Numbered from the stretch's first letter, positions 45,363-64,000 are shown. The stretch: DNA of 64,000 bases from Tubiluchus corallicola (GCA_030141605.1 JAQGDQ010000323.1:205443-269442); one strand, 5' to 3'. The notes: generated by a model from the letters alone, not told the origin. Program-made: numbers and translations.

Positions 45363-47720
45363 GCTGAAGAAGTCTTTGTTCCTAGTTCCTAGTATCTTTA
45401 GACAATTACACTACACAGAAAAATGAATCATTGTGAAACATCAACCTTCTTACGAAAGTTTATATTATTCATACATTAATCACCAACTTGGAAAAACACA
45501 TAAGCAATCTTTTCTTTATACAAACTTATCTAGAAGGAAGTTCTGGAGTTTGACCTAAGCACATAACGCCGTAAATTACGTTTAGAGCTGTCATGCATTA
45601 ATATATACATATGGGCAGATGTATCTAAATATTTACTTATACTCTATATTTCAACACTCGTTCATTTGTGCAAAACCTATAATTTATAGACTTAGCTACA
45701 GTATCTAAATACACTGTGCGAAATGCCACAGTTTAGAAGCCTAATAGTGTTATGCTTGATTGCTTTGCTTTGCTGTATTATGTATTGCGTGTAAAATTAA
45801 GAAAGCCAACCTAATATACTTGTAGCTCATGTTAAGTTTTTAATGGGTAAAGTAAGTATTGTGCATATAATTGTGATCATTTGCCGAGCTTTTTGCATGA
45901 ATCATATCTGAGTTATGACATTAAGTGTGTAGGTGTATGAGTGTTTAGGTAAAGTAAGTAAGCAGTTTTTGTCAACATAATGAAACTTGTGTGCTCTTTT
46001 GTACTACAGGAAAAGAAAATTAAGAAAAATAAATTTAACCAGTCTTTGCATAATAAGCTAATAAGTTATGTACAGTGATATAGAGAATATTGCGCATTTA
46101 CTGTTGATAACGCGAACTGCAACAGGATAGAAAGAATCTAAAGTCCTTGTGATTTTAAGACATGGTGTTTCCATTTTTCAAAATTTTAATAAAAGTTGTT
46201 TTCTTTTTATAAAGCTGTCAATGCCTGTATAAACTGACCCGGGTTATTTAGTAACACTTTTGGCGGCCTATATTAAGTTTGAAGCACTGTTATAATAAAG
46301 TAGTAATAAATTTTAGTATTGCTCGCTCGTGCAGATGTCACAAATGCTATGAACAGATTGTAAATACTAGGTAGACTACTTAGTACTAAACATGTCATTC
46401 GCTTGCTTGTCATCAAGAAAACATCTCTAGTGCTTTTAGCTCGCAATCCTCGCGTAAAGTTATAAACAAATTTAAGAAAATTTTTCCGAAAACTAGCTTA
46501 ATGGACAAGAAAAGGGGTACCTGAAGTAAGTCTCAGAAACATTGCCGCAAAAATTATGTTAGTTAGCAATTTTATGCATATATCCTACTCGCGTTGAAAA
46601 TATTTTTTTCTGTTTTTATTTTAAATCTCCCGCAATACTGTTCCGACCGAGCCATTACATGACGTCATGTACGCACAACGTAAATCAGGGGAAGAAAGGG
46701 CAATGTTAAACAAAGAGCCCTAAAAAACTTTCCTAGGCAAAATTATATTACTTAGCTTTTTTTAGCATTTCGCTTACCTGCTTGAAAGACTTATGAAACT
46801 AGAAAAGAAAATTAATTATTATTCAAAATGGGCAAAACGTCGATGACATTTTTAATCTTATGACAAGATACAGAAATTTTAAATTTTACTTAGTTTGTGA
46901 CATGTGCGCTAGAATGCTCTGACTATTTTTTAAAACTTTACTCGGTGTTATCTAATCGTGTTTCAAATTAGTGCGTGTAACGGTCATCGCGGGAGTTTAA
47001 ATTCACATGTTTTATACAGCGTTATTACCGACCAAGTCTAATATGCAAAAAGCCTGTATGTAAGTATATAAAACTTCAAGACGAATTTTTTAAGCTTTAT
47101 GTAAGTGGAGGATTTCCTTGTGCTTTAATGAATCCGTACGTACAGGTAGGAAATTTCGTAGGCACAACTTACGAAGAAAATCGTTCGCAAGAACGAATCG
47201 GCCCCTGGTTCATACCCAGTTAGAAACTGACAACATCACCCATGAATGGCTTTGCAAATCTCAGCATAAAATCAAGGTTTAGCTGGCTTTAAATTTGATT
47301 TTAGCCTGCTTGTCGTGAACTGGTTTGAGCGACCCCCGTCCAGTCATTTCAGCCTATTCTACGTAATGGCCTGTCACTGCTTCTGTAATAATTTTTCTCA
47401 TTTATACTTTTCTTAATTATCCACTAGGTGAGGAAATTCAGTTACACGTGAATAATTAGGGTAAAACGTAAATCCAACACTGGCTTATTCTGCTAAATGT
47501 TTTTATTAGAGCACCAATTCTACTACGAAAAACTTTAAATATTATATGTTCACCGATGACCAATAATTCAATACACCACTAGGAATTATATTGATTAGTG
47601 TAAATTAAACCCACACCAAGGCTGCCTAATAATAACCTAAGGTTAATCCAGTCTGTGATCCACCTGGTCGGCAATCCAGGTGAAAACTAGTGATCCAGCA
47701 TTTCCATCATAGCTTCATTA
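45363..47720. other. Intergenic region between Ly6-like and protease genes
   Basis: The two genes lie in tandem on the minus strand, so this region should hold the Ly6-like promoter and the protease 3' untranslated region. A minus-strand AATAAA-type signal occurs near 47,502. Nothing else is recognisable. Confidence 0.45.
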
Positions 47721-56721
<9,001 letters not shown>

Positions 56722-57138
56722 CTGAAATAAAATTGTGGCAAAATATGATTTCATCACTTTTTGATTATATAGGTTTTTGTGTAAAATACCTTAGCTTGAA
56801 CTTACCAAGCTAGTGTGTAAACCTAGACTTAAAATGGAAAGAAATAACATGATTGGAGGCTTTACGTAGAAGTAAAGTTAGGTAGTAGCAGCTAAACAAA
56901 TTTTTAATATCTTGTCTCAATTTTTTGCTTTTTTAGACAGTTCATCAATAAAGTTGAGGGACCCTCTTAATGAATACCCAGACAATTTTTCTCATAAAAC
57001 TCGTAGATGACGTTTACAGCTAAAATTTTGAATTTATGTGAAATGTGAGTTGCATAACAAAGCATTTCCCTTACCTTCTTCATTTTGTCTTCTAATTAAT
57101 CAGATATTATATTGTACTTATCCTTTGAGTTAATATAA
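56722..57138. other. Last animal-like stretch before the bacterial block
   Basis: This should be intron upstream (in gene sense) of the protease His exon. I searched the minus strand for an exon encoding IVGG or a phase-0 donor after PWQ and found none. An ATGAAGAAG followed by a good donor (GTAAGG) near 57,080 is too short to call. Bacterial coding sequence is open from 57,139. Confidence 0.45.
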
Positions 57139-57426
57139 TTTAATCATTATAATGTAACGGAAGAACTAAAGGGAAATATTCAAATTAAAAAAGTTAGTTT
57201 GGAATTAATTACTAAGGCAAGAGAAATAGCAAAAGAACTGAATGAAGAAATTTGTATACTGATAGGAAGTAATACCAACATTATGTTTGATGAATTGGCA
57301 AAATATGGAGTTGCTAAAATCTATTCTACAGATAGTCCAAAACTACTCCAATATAATACCGGATGTTATAGCTCTATAATGGTAAGTTTAATCAAAAACT
57401 ATAAACCTAGTGTAATATTATTTCCT
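57139..57426 (+). pseudogene. etfA: Truncated etfA (electron transfer flavoprotein alpha), N-terminal part only
   Basis: EtfA pairs with EtfB to carry electrons from acyl-CoA dehydrogenases. From about 57,151 the plus strand reads NVTEELKGNIQIKKVSLELI, then TKAREIAKELNEE and, at the end, YKPSVILFP. This matches the N-terminal domain of EtfA (KKVSLEL...AREIA and the ILFP strand before GRDLAPR). The start codon and first strand are missing on the left, where animal-like DNA begins. The right end breaks after ILFP within about 20 bases of the etfB stop codon. Only about 90 of 320-330 residues remain, without the FAD domain. Normally etfA follows etfB on the same strand; here it is inverted. A non-functional fragment. 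Confidence 0.8.
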
Positions 57427-57443
57427 CTTGCCTTGATATATTT

Positions 57444-58232
57444 CTATTTTATAAATTCTTCTCTTCTTAATATTTCCAACATTTTATTTGCAAGTTCCGT
57501 TGGGCTTCCTTGAATTACTTCACCTTTATTTCTGGCTTGTGGTGGATAAATTTTATCAACTCTTGTAGGTGATCCATCAAGCCCTAATTTCTGTGGTTCA
57601 GCATTTACATCATTGGCAGATAAAGTTTCAAATGGTTTGTCTTGTGAGTTAAAAATATCTACAAAAGATGGATAATGTGCTTTATAATCGCTTGGCATGG
57701 TCATTGTTATCAATGCTGGTAGTTCTGACTCCAAAATTTCATATCCAGCATCGATGAGTTTCTTTACAATAGCTTTTCCGCTGGATAGATTCACATCAGT
57801 ACAAAAAGTTACCTGCGGTAAAGATAGATGGTGTGCAATGCCTGGCCCAGTTTGAGCAGTATCTCCATCAATAGCCATTTGACCACATAGTATCAAATCA
57901 TAACTTCCTATTTTCCTTATCGCTTGAGATAATGCATATGATGTAGCCCAAGTATCGCTTCCGGCAAAAGCTCTATCAGAAAGCAAAATACCTTTATCTG
58001 CACCCAAAGCTAAAGCTAATTTAATAACCATTTCAGCTTGCGGAGGCCCCATAGACAAAACAGTAACATTAGCTCCAATACTTTTCTTTAATTTGATGGC
58101 TTGCTCTAATGCATAATGGTCATAAGGGTTTAATATACTTGGCACACCTGCTCTGATTAGTGTTCCTGTTTGTGGATCCACCTTAACTTGTGATGAATCT
58201 GGCACTTGTTTTATACATACTATTATATTCAT
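57444..58232 (-). CDS. etfB: Electron transfer flavoprotein beta subunit
   Basis: Intact 262-residue EtfB, normal length for the family. It forms a heterodimer with EtfA and receives electrons from acyl-CoA dehydrogenases in fatty-acid oxidation, in the bacterial cytoplasm. Visible motifs: MNIIVCIKQVPD at the start, NPYDHYALEQAI, the nucleotide-binding AIDGDTAQTGP, ALITMTMPS, and LGLDGSPTRVDKIYPP near the end. A GAGGAG ribosome-binding site sits 10 bases before the ATG. It follows the acyl-CoA dehydrogenase gene by 24 bases, an evident operon. It is the only bacterial gene here without a frameshift. Its EtfA partner is broken in this window, so it could not work alone. The source lineage is unclear. 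Confidence 0.96.
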   Translation of the reverse strand: MNIIVCIKQVPDSSQVKVDPQTGTLIRAGVPSILNPYDHYALEQAIKLKKSIGANVTVLSMGPPQAEMVIKLALALGADKGILLSDRAFAGSDTWATSYALSQAIRKIGSYDLILCGQMAIDGDTAQTGPGIAHHLSLPQVTFCTDVNLSSGKAIVKKLIDAGYEILESELPALITMTMPSDYKAHYPSFVDIFNSQDKPFETLSANDVNAEPQKLGLDGSPTRVDKIYPPQARNKGEVIQGSPTELANKMLEILRREEFIK

Positions 58233-58242
58233 AATTTAATTT

Positions 58243-58248
58243 CTCCTC
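58243..58248 (-). promoter_or_regulatory. Shine-Dalgarno site of etfB
   Basis: GAGGAG on the minus strand, 10 bases before the etfB ATG at 58,232. It confirms the start and a bacterial origin. Confidence 0.8.
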
Positions 58249-58256
58249 AAAATGTT

Positions 58257-59897
58257 TTACTTCTTAAATATTTGTCTACATTTTTCTGATATGATATCCA
58301 TATCCGGGATAATACCTTTTTGGCATTCTAATATGGAACTCATCTTTACTTTTTGTTCTAATTCACTAGCAGTTTGTATCCCTGCACCTAAAACTAATTT
58401 TATTCCTTCAGTAGCAATTTCATAAGCAGTTTTTTTTGGCATTAACTTTTGCCATTACCTTTAAGGTATTAGCATCAAATTTGCTACAGGAGCAAACTTA
58501 TTTTCGGCACAATTTGAGAAAATACTTTGCTACTTCCGCTTTTTGCAATTAATTCTCCAGCTTAAAGGTGATATATTGATGTCTAGTAAGTTTTTGTAAT
58601 CTGCATTCTTCCAGTATTATTCCTAAAGCTTTAAGCCCCAAAGCAATAGCATCAGCACCGATAGTGCTATCTTTAGCATGTACAGTATCCATTTCATTCC
58701 CCATATTGACAAAATACTGCCCTCTAGTTTTCAAATGCTCTTGCCATCTGCCACGATAAATAGTCATTTCCATAATCTCATTGGTGCCCTCATATATGCA
58801 AGTTATTTTTACGTCCCTTTTTATCTTTTCTACGGAAAATTCCTTTGTATAGCCGTATCCACCTAATGCTTGAATAGCATGTTCAGAAGCATTATTACCA
58901 GCTTCTGTTGCATAGTATTTTGCAATGGCTCCTTCTGTTTGTAATCCGTGATTATTGTCATCTAGTTTTAAAGCGATATCATCTATATAGGAACGAACAG
59001 CTTCAAACTCTATGAAATGAGGGACAATCAATTTATGCATATATCCTTGTTTTTTTGATAATGTAGAGCCAGCTTGAACTCTCTGTTGAGCATAATTCAT
59101 TGCAACTTCCGATGCCTCTTCTCCTGCCCCCAGCCCAAATGCAGCTACCATAAGTCTTGTATAACCAAATACTGCTTGAGCTTGCAATAAACCTTTTCCT
59201 TCCTCTAATCCGATAAGATTTTCTTTTGGGACGACTACATCCTCCAATGATAGCCCAGCAGTATTTGAAAGACGTATTCCATGTTTATCTTCATGATGAT
59301 CTTGAGTGAAACCTTCAGTATTTTTTTCCACTAGAAACCAGCTTGGCCCTCCGGGAGTTAGGGCTAATATAGTATACAAATCTGCAATGGCTCCATTAGA
59401 AATCCACATTTTGCTACCATTGATTTTGTATCCAGTGACAAGCCATTTTCGTCTTTTATATGTTCAGCTCTTGTTCTAAGAGAAACAAGATCACTTCCTG
59501 CATCGGCTTCTGTCGCTCCATAAGCTACGGGTAAACCTTCTTGTGCGATCTTGGTAAACCATTTTTTCTTTTGCTCTGGGGTGCCACCAACACTCAATGG
59601 ATCGCTACCTAAAAAAGTAGCAAATACTGTCGTTGCAATCCCTAAATCTATGCGTGCCAATGCTTCACAAATGGTATAAATATCCCTAGTACTTCCAGCC
59701 AATCCTCCAAATTCTTGAGGAATTAAAAGCAAATGAACCCCAAGTATATTTGGGTTGTACATTTCCTTAACTAATTCAAAGGGGCATTCATTATTTGCAT
59801 CATGCTCCCTAATAAAATCAAAAGAAATCTTTTGCTTAGCGTATTGAGTTAGACTATCAAGCATTAATGTTCTTGAGGTATTATTTATTTTGGTCAT
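58257..59897 (-). pseudogene. Acyl-CoA dehydrogenase with C-terminal extension, frameshifted
   Basis: FAD enzyme that oxidises acyl-CoA to enoyl-CoA and passes electrons to ETF. The ATG at 59,897 has an AAGGAG site 10 bases upstream. Pieces in three frames add up to about 547 residues of the long (~560-600) acyl-CoA dehydrogenase type. The N-terminal part runs to about 59,440 (YGATEADAGSD substrate/FAD loop). The middle part runs from [18 protein letters not shown] to [10 protein letters not shown] (58,549; includes [13 protein letters not shown] and CIYEGTNEI). The C-terminal part is at 58,548-58,257 (FDANTLKVMAKVNAKK, then TAYEIATEGIKLVLGAGI...QIFKK). Frames change near 59,440, twice near 58,530-58,560, near 58,500 and in an A8 run near 58,440. 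Every segment still reads as good protein, so the breaks are recent or are sequencing errors. Confidence 0.88.
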
Positions 59898-59907
59898 ATT
59901 GTCCCGA

Positions 59908-59913
59908 CTCCTT
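59908..59913 (-). promoter_or_regulatory. Shine-Dalgarno site of the acyl-CoA dehydrogenase gene
   Basis: AAGGAG on the minus strand, 10 bases before the ATG at 59,897. It decides the start of the acyl-CoA dehydrogenase. Confidence 0.75.
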
Positions 59914-60096
59914 TATCTGACACATTTTGAAATTTCCACATAATACATATTTTAGTATTTTAGCATGTATAAGTCTATGCGAGGAGGTGATATCTGTAAC
60001 TATAAACTTGACATCACTAGCTTTCTTCATCGTATTTTTTGATATAATATTCGTATGATATGCTAGTGTGGTGTTTAGCTAGATTTTTTATAAATT
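59914..60096. promoter_or_regulatory. Divergent bacterial promoter region
   Basis: About 180 bases lie between the minus-strand acyl-CoA dehydrogenase/etfB operon and the plus-strand EIIA/permease operon, so both promoters should be here. A perfect TATAAT occurs on the plus strand at 60,043-60,048. The TTGACA at 60,008-60,013 is 29 bases away, too far to be its -35 box, so the assignment is tentative. Confidence 0.4.
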
Positions 60097-60623
60097 ATGG
60101 AAAACAGTAATACTGAAACCTTAGAACCAGATCAGAGTATCCAAGATAATAAAGATAAAGTACTCATCAGCGATGTCGCAAGCCAAAACGATATCAAAGT
60201 TGTAGATGAAGATATTTCAAAGGAAGATCCCATCACTAAGCTAACCAAAAATTATTAAATCAAAATTCACCAGAGAACTTGGATTATGATTTTATTTTAA
60301 ATAAAATTTTAACAAGAGAGCAGGGTATTACTACCACATTGGATACAGGGCTTAGTATCCCTCATGCCAGAATAGAAAATTTAGATAGTTTCCATTGTAC
60401 CATCGCACTAATACCACGAGGCATCAAAGATGAACAAAATGATGTTTCAATTAAGTTAATGTTTTTATTAATCTCACCTAGCAAAAATGAATTTTTTAAA
60501 AAACATCTTAACCTACTTGCACAACTTGCTAAAGTATTTCAAACACATTTCATAGATAAATTGACAACTTTGTCTTCCCAAAAAGATATAATGGGGGAGA
60601 TAGTTAAAATAGAGAAGCTATGA
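60097..60623 (+). pseudogene. PTS EIIA (PtsN-like) domain protein, one frameshift
   Basis: An acidic N-terminal part starts at ATG 60,097 (MENSNTETLEPDQS...) and meets a stop at 60,256. Shifting frame in the A5 run at 60,247-60,251 carries the reading into KLLNQNSPENLDYDFILNKI and a type-2 EIIA domain. This has the signature REQ...TTLDTGLSIPHAR, whose His (about residue 88) is the phosphorylation site of the family, and ends at 60,623. The total is about 175 residues. PtsN-like EIIA proteins mostly regulate transport and metabolism rather than carry sugar. No EIIB or EIIC is nearby. It lies 32 bases upstream of the permease gene, suggesting the EIIA controls that transporter. Only the frameshift argues against function. 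Confidence 0.78.
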
Positions 60624-60655
60624 TTTTTCTTAATGATTAATCAACTTACAAAAAT

Positions 60656-62707
60656 ATGTCAGAAGAAATTATAAGAGACGAAAAACCTCCAAGTATTAAT
60701 CCCAATGATAATAAAAACTCCAAAATGAGAGTTAAACAAGTGGTTATTTTAACCACTGCAATGTTGACTTTTATTCCATTTTGGAAAGCGGCAGCCATTG
60801 TCTTATGTGATTTTGGATCAAGTGCTTTTTATGTGGGGGGGATAGCTATGAATGCTTTTGGACAAGCTTTCCCTTGGTATGTTATTGCTGTTATGTTTTT
60901 TGCTGGAGTGCTACTTGGGGTTTATACAGAATCCTGTTCATTAATATTTGTAAGAGGTGGAGTCTATAGGGTGGTGAAGTCTGGCTTAGGTGATACTTTT
61001 GCTAAAATTTCTGCCGGTGCCATTATGTTTGACTTGTTTTGACTGAACTATAAGCCGAATATCTGCAGGACATTATCTTTCTGGATTAATAAATTCTATT
61101 AGTGATTATTTTGGGCTTGGCATATATGTTCCTCAAAATTTATTTGCTGTTGGATTTGCTGTTTTTATTACACTTTTCTTTTTAGTATCAAAATGTAAAG
61201 GGAAGAAGACTCTAGTGATAAGGCTTTAAGATTATTCTCTTTGCTGTTTTGTGTGCATTGTTCATAGTATGGTCTATTATCACCATAATGATACAGGGTG
61301 CATCCCCGCCGACATTTAAGCTGGAGTTTACGGAAACGTCTTTGGGTTGGGCAAAAAATATAGTTGGATGAAAAACCATTGAGTATTGGTGTTATCATGG
61401 CTTTTGGGCATTCTGTTTTGGCACTTAGTGGGCTTGAAACGATGGCTCAAGTATTTAGAGAAATTCAATACCCCAAAATTATAAACCTTAAAAAAGCAGC
61501 TGTGATTATTTTTATATTTGCATTGATATTCACTGGAGGATTAACATTCTTAGCATCACTTATTGTTCAAACAGATTTGATTGTTTCTCAATACTCTAAG
61601 AACTTATTATCTGGGCTGGCGATGCACTTATGGGGGCCTGAATGGATTAGACTCATAATGCAAAAATATTAGTTGTTTTGCCATGATTATGCTTTTCGAG
61701 CAGTAAATACAGCTATGATAGGATCTAATGGTGTATTAAATAGGGTTGCGGAGGATGGTGTTTTGGTAGATTGGTTTAGGAAACTTCATCCCAAATATGG
61801 AACTACATACAATATCATAAATGTCATAGCGTTTACTCAAATTGGAATCATCATTCTATCTGCGGGTAAAGTGTATCTACTTGGTGAAGCATATGCTTTT
61901 GGAGTATTATGGAGTTTTGTTTTTGAGACTGCCTCAATTATTGCACTTCGTTTTAAACAAAGGGATAGTAAAAGAGAATTTATGTTTCCATTAAACTTTA
62001 AGTTTAAAAACTACAATGTTCCAATTGGAATTATATTAACTTTAATGTTTTTACTTGCTTTAGCTGGAACTAATCTTATCACCAAAAAAGTTGCAACCAT
62101 TTCTGGATTTTCTTTTACATCCGTTCTTTTTATTATTTTCTATATATCGGAGAAGTTAAATGTTAAAAGAGCAAATGAAATGTTTGAGAAGGGACATAGA
62201 GAGGAAATTAATACCCAAGATGTTGAAACTTTGACAGATGTTTTGGCGGATATAACTCAAGAGAAAAAAATTTTGGTAGCAGTAAAAAATGTCAATAATT
62301 TCTATCACCTAAATTATATACTGAAAAATATACAAAAGGAAAAACTTGGAATAGTTGTTCTATATGCCAAGCCTCTTAAAGAAGAGGTGTTTGGTAAAAG
62401 TGTCCACTATTATCCTACTGATGAAAATGAAATTTTTACTAAAGTAGTTTTAACTGCAGAGAAATATGGCCATAGTGTAAGGCCATTAATGGTCCATGCG
62501 AGTGACCCTTTTTATGCCATAACAGAAGTAGCACGTGCAATGAAAGCAAGCGAAATTGTTATGGGTGTTTCTGGATCACATGGAGCTAATAATCAGTTTG
62601 AGAGATTGGCTATGGCTTGGGGTGTTTTTAGTGAACAAGAATTACCGCATGGCGTTATAGCAAGGATTATATGGGAAGGGAGAGAAGTTTCTTATAGTTT
62701 GGGTTAA
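60656..62707 (+). pseudogene. APC-family amino-acid permease with C-terminal universal-stress domain, broken
   Basis: An inner-membrane amino-acid transporter in design. The N-terminal part (60,656-61,042) has a short hydrophilic leader, then TM1 and the APC signature (VLCDFGSSAFYVGGIAMNAF) to TM3. Frames then change near 61,030, 61,200 and 61,250. A coding segment QGASPPTFKLEFTETSLGWA precedes the part from 61,364 (VLALSGLETMAQVFREI, TM5-7). A stop at 61,670-61,672 and shifts around it interrupt TM8. The long last part (61,673-62,707) holds NTAMIGSNGVLNRVAEDG, the last helices, and a cytosolic Usp-like domain of about 150 residues ending in the nucleotide-binding motif MGVSGSHGANNQFERLAMAW. 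The expected length is about 680 residues. Breaks are indels with intact protein between them. Confidence 0.85.
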
Positions 62708-62869
62708 TGTAATTTATAGCGATATTTATAATCCTATTATGTCTCACCATATCTTCACACGCCTATTTGGTACTTGAAAAAATTTATTTTGTTACTATCA
62801 CTATCAATATGTCGTTATAGCTATTGTTACTATAGTTATGGCGTAAAATAGAATAAGGTGGGAATAATG
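62708..62869 (+). promoter_or_regulatory. Intergenic region with strong Shine-Dalgarno
   Basis: About 160 bases between the permease and the exported-protein gene. AAGGTGG at 62,855-62,861 is a good ribosome-binding site for ATG at 62,867 or 62,870 and argues against the GTG at 62,858. I see no convincing terminator hairpin; short TATAG/CTATA repeats occur at 62,790-62,835. Confidence 0.5.
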
Positions 62870-64000
62870 ATGAAAAAGATAATAACAATGATAGTGCTTG
62901 TGCTGTGTGCATCAAGTATTGTTTTTTGCCAGAATTCTGCAAGGAGTTATTTTTCCTTAGATCCTGGACTACCTGGCGCTATTATTAATCATAAAAAGGA
63001 TCTTATTGATGAATTTTTACAAGAGAAGGATCATTCTCCTATAGTAGTGTGCATGCCATCAGATTATGAACGCCATGATGATCCTGAATATAATAATGAC
63101 AATAATCCTTCGCCGTCGTACAGGGAAAAAAGGCGGGCAAGAATAGAGAGACACCAATTATGGTTTTCTAAGCTTGACGAATCGTTTGATGCGTTTCTAG
63201 GACCTGCTTTAGCACATCAAGTTGAAAATATGATTGAAGGAACATCAGAGGCGATACATGATATTTTAGAATGTACTTATATAATACCACTACTAATTGA
63301 GCCATGGTATTCTTTGAATAATGATTTGAGAAGTAAGTGGAGGTATATGATAGTGTATGTAGTAATATTGCAGAAGAATGTAAAGATCCTTTTGTGTCTT
63401 TAGGGGTTACTGCAGTGGAATCCATTATTTATGTGAAAATACTAGGTAATATTAATAAAGTGATGCAGATAGAAAGAAAATCTACTACAAACCCTAAAAA
63501 ACCTCCTGCTCAGCATCCAGCAACAAAACCTAAGAACCCTACAAATACAAACAAGACTGGTCAAGCAACAAAACCTAAGAAACCTACAAATACAAACAAG
63601 ACTGGTCAAGCAACAAAACCTAAGAAACCTACAACTACAGAGTCTGCAACTGTAAACAAGACTGGTCAAGCAACAAAACCTAAGAACCCTACAAATACAA
63701 ACAAGACTGGTCAAGCAACAAAACCTAAGAAACCTACAACTACAGAGTCTGCAACTGTAAACAAGACTGGTCAAGCAACAAAACCTAAGAACCCTACAAA
63801 TACAAACAAGACTGGTCAAGCAACAAAACCTAAGAAACCTACAACTACAGAGTCTGCAACTGTAAACAAGACTGGTCAAGCAACAAAACCTAAGAACCCT
63901 ACAAATACAAACAAGACTGGTCAAGCAACAAAACCTAAGAAACCTACAACTACAGAGTCTGCAACTGTAAACAAGACTGGTCAAGCAACAAAACCTAAGA
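62870..64000 (+). pseudogene. Exported repeat-containing surface protein, frameshifted and running off the window
   Basis: Not a recognised family. From ATG 62,870 it begins with a signal peptide (MKKIITMIVLVLCASSIVFC); the Cys before Gln-Asn-Ser could be a lipid-attachment site, but the lipobox is not canonical. Residues about 22-160 form a charged, mostly helical domain (ERHDDPEYNNDNN, REKRRARIERH). A TA-dinucleotide insertion near 63,345 moves the frame to a stop at 63,403. In the next frame coding continues as YDSVCSNIAEECKDPFVSLG and then a Lys/Pro/Thr/Asn-rich repeat (63,508 onward) to the window edge. The design suggests a cell-surface or secreted protein with an extended stalk. The true end is not seen. 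Confidence 0.7.
63508..64000 (+). repeat. 105-bp coding repeat (35 residues) in the surface protein
   Basis: A 45-bp module (KTGQATKPKNPTNTN) alternates with a 60-bp module (KTGQATKPKKPTTTESATVN), a 105-bp period anchored at 63,658, 63,763, 63,868 and 63,973. A single extra short module at 63,553-63,597 precedes the regular array. The copies are essentially identical at the DNA level, so the array is young or homogenised. No stop occurs in the coding frame. The antisense frame is also open (63,984 to 63,442), but it is only a shadow. Confidence 0.92.

Noticed and set aside
58257-58442. Separate 61-residue gene or enoyl-CoA hydratase remnant
   Set aside because: The C-terminal pattern first looked like a crotonase tail, but adding the frames at 58,443-58,560 gives a continuous long acyl-CoA dehydrogenase C-terminus (FDANTLKVMAKVNAKK then TAYEIATEG).
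60008-60048. TTGACA and TATAAT as one promoter
   Set aside because: Spacing is 29 bases, well outside the usual 16-19; only the TATAAT is kept, as tentative.
63442-63984. 180-codon minus-strand Cys/Leu-rich frame
   Set aside because: Antisense shadow of the coding repeat; the plus-strand frame continues a protein with a signal peptide.

Overview
The window joins two kinds of DNA. Positions 1 to about 57,140 are from an animal nuclear genome. They hold AT-rich spliced genes with GT-AG introns of roughly 0.1-9 kb, metazoan protein families, trinucleotide microsatellites, minisatellites, and 5S- and tRNA-derived SINE-like sequences. From about 57,140 to the end the DNA is bacterial. Genes there are intronless and closely spaced, two have clear Shine-Dalgarno sites, and the families are bacterial (EtfB, acyl-CoA dehydrogenase, PTS EIIA, APC permease with a Usp tail). 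I cannot name the animal phylum or the bacterial lineage from sequence alone.

Animal part, left to right. (1) A complete 9-exon ionotropic glutamate receptor on the minus strand (7,643 to 913), with an unusual pore and ligand pocket. (2) A complete 9-exon immunoglobulin-superfamily type I membrane protein on the plus strand (12,403-20,556). (3) The last two exons of a TTLL4-like gene on the minus strand (23,835 to 22,933), apparently an orphan duplicate. (4) A complete 14-exon TTLL4-like glutamylase gene on the plus strand (25,429-42,931). Its first exon looks like a secretory signal, and several normally invariant residues differ. (5) A complete 3-exon GPI-anchored Ly6/uPAR-type protein on the minus strand (45,362 to 43,896). 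(6) A trypsin-like serine protease on the minus strand (56,721 to 47,721). It has six exons with catalytic His, Asp and Ser, but its signal/activation exon should lie where the bacterial DNA begins. Every splice phase in these genes agrees and none shows a frameshift, so the exon models are strong.

The spaces and introns carry a 0.86-kb element with terminal inverted repeats, two foldback elements, an unnamed repeat present twice in opposite orientation, 5S-rRNA-derived and tRNA-derived SINE-like sequences, and several minisatellites. One minisatellite makes up nearly a whole TTLL4 intron, and one lies just past the Ig gene's 3' region.

Bacterial part. A minus-strand pair, acyl-CoA dehydrogenase then etfB, would pass electrons from beta-oxidation to an electron transfer flavoprotein. 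Its expected partner etfA survives only as a fragment, inverted and cut at both ends, exactly at the border with the animal DNA. Divergently on the plus strand are a PTS-EIIA-like gene, an APC amino-acid permease with a universal-stress C-terminal domain, and an exported protein with a Thr/Lys/Pro/Asn-rich 35-residue repeat that runs off the window. All of these except etfB carry frameshifts or stops, many in homopolymer or dinucleotide runs. The bacterial block is therefore either a decaying lateral transfer or a symbiont/contaminant sequence joined in assembly. Deciding between these is the main open question of the window.
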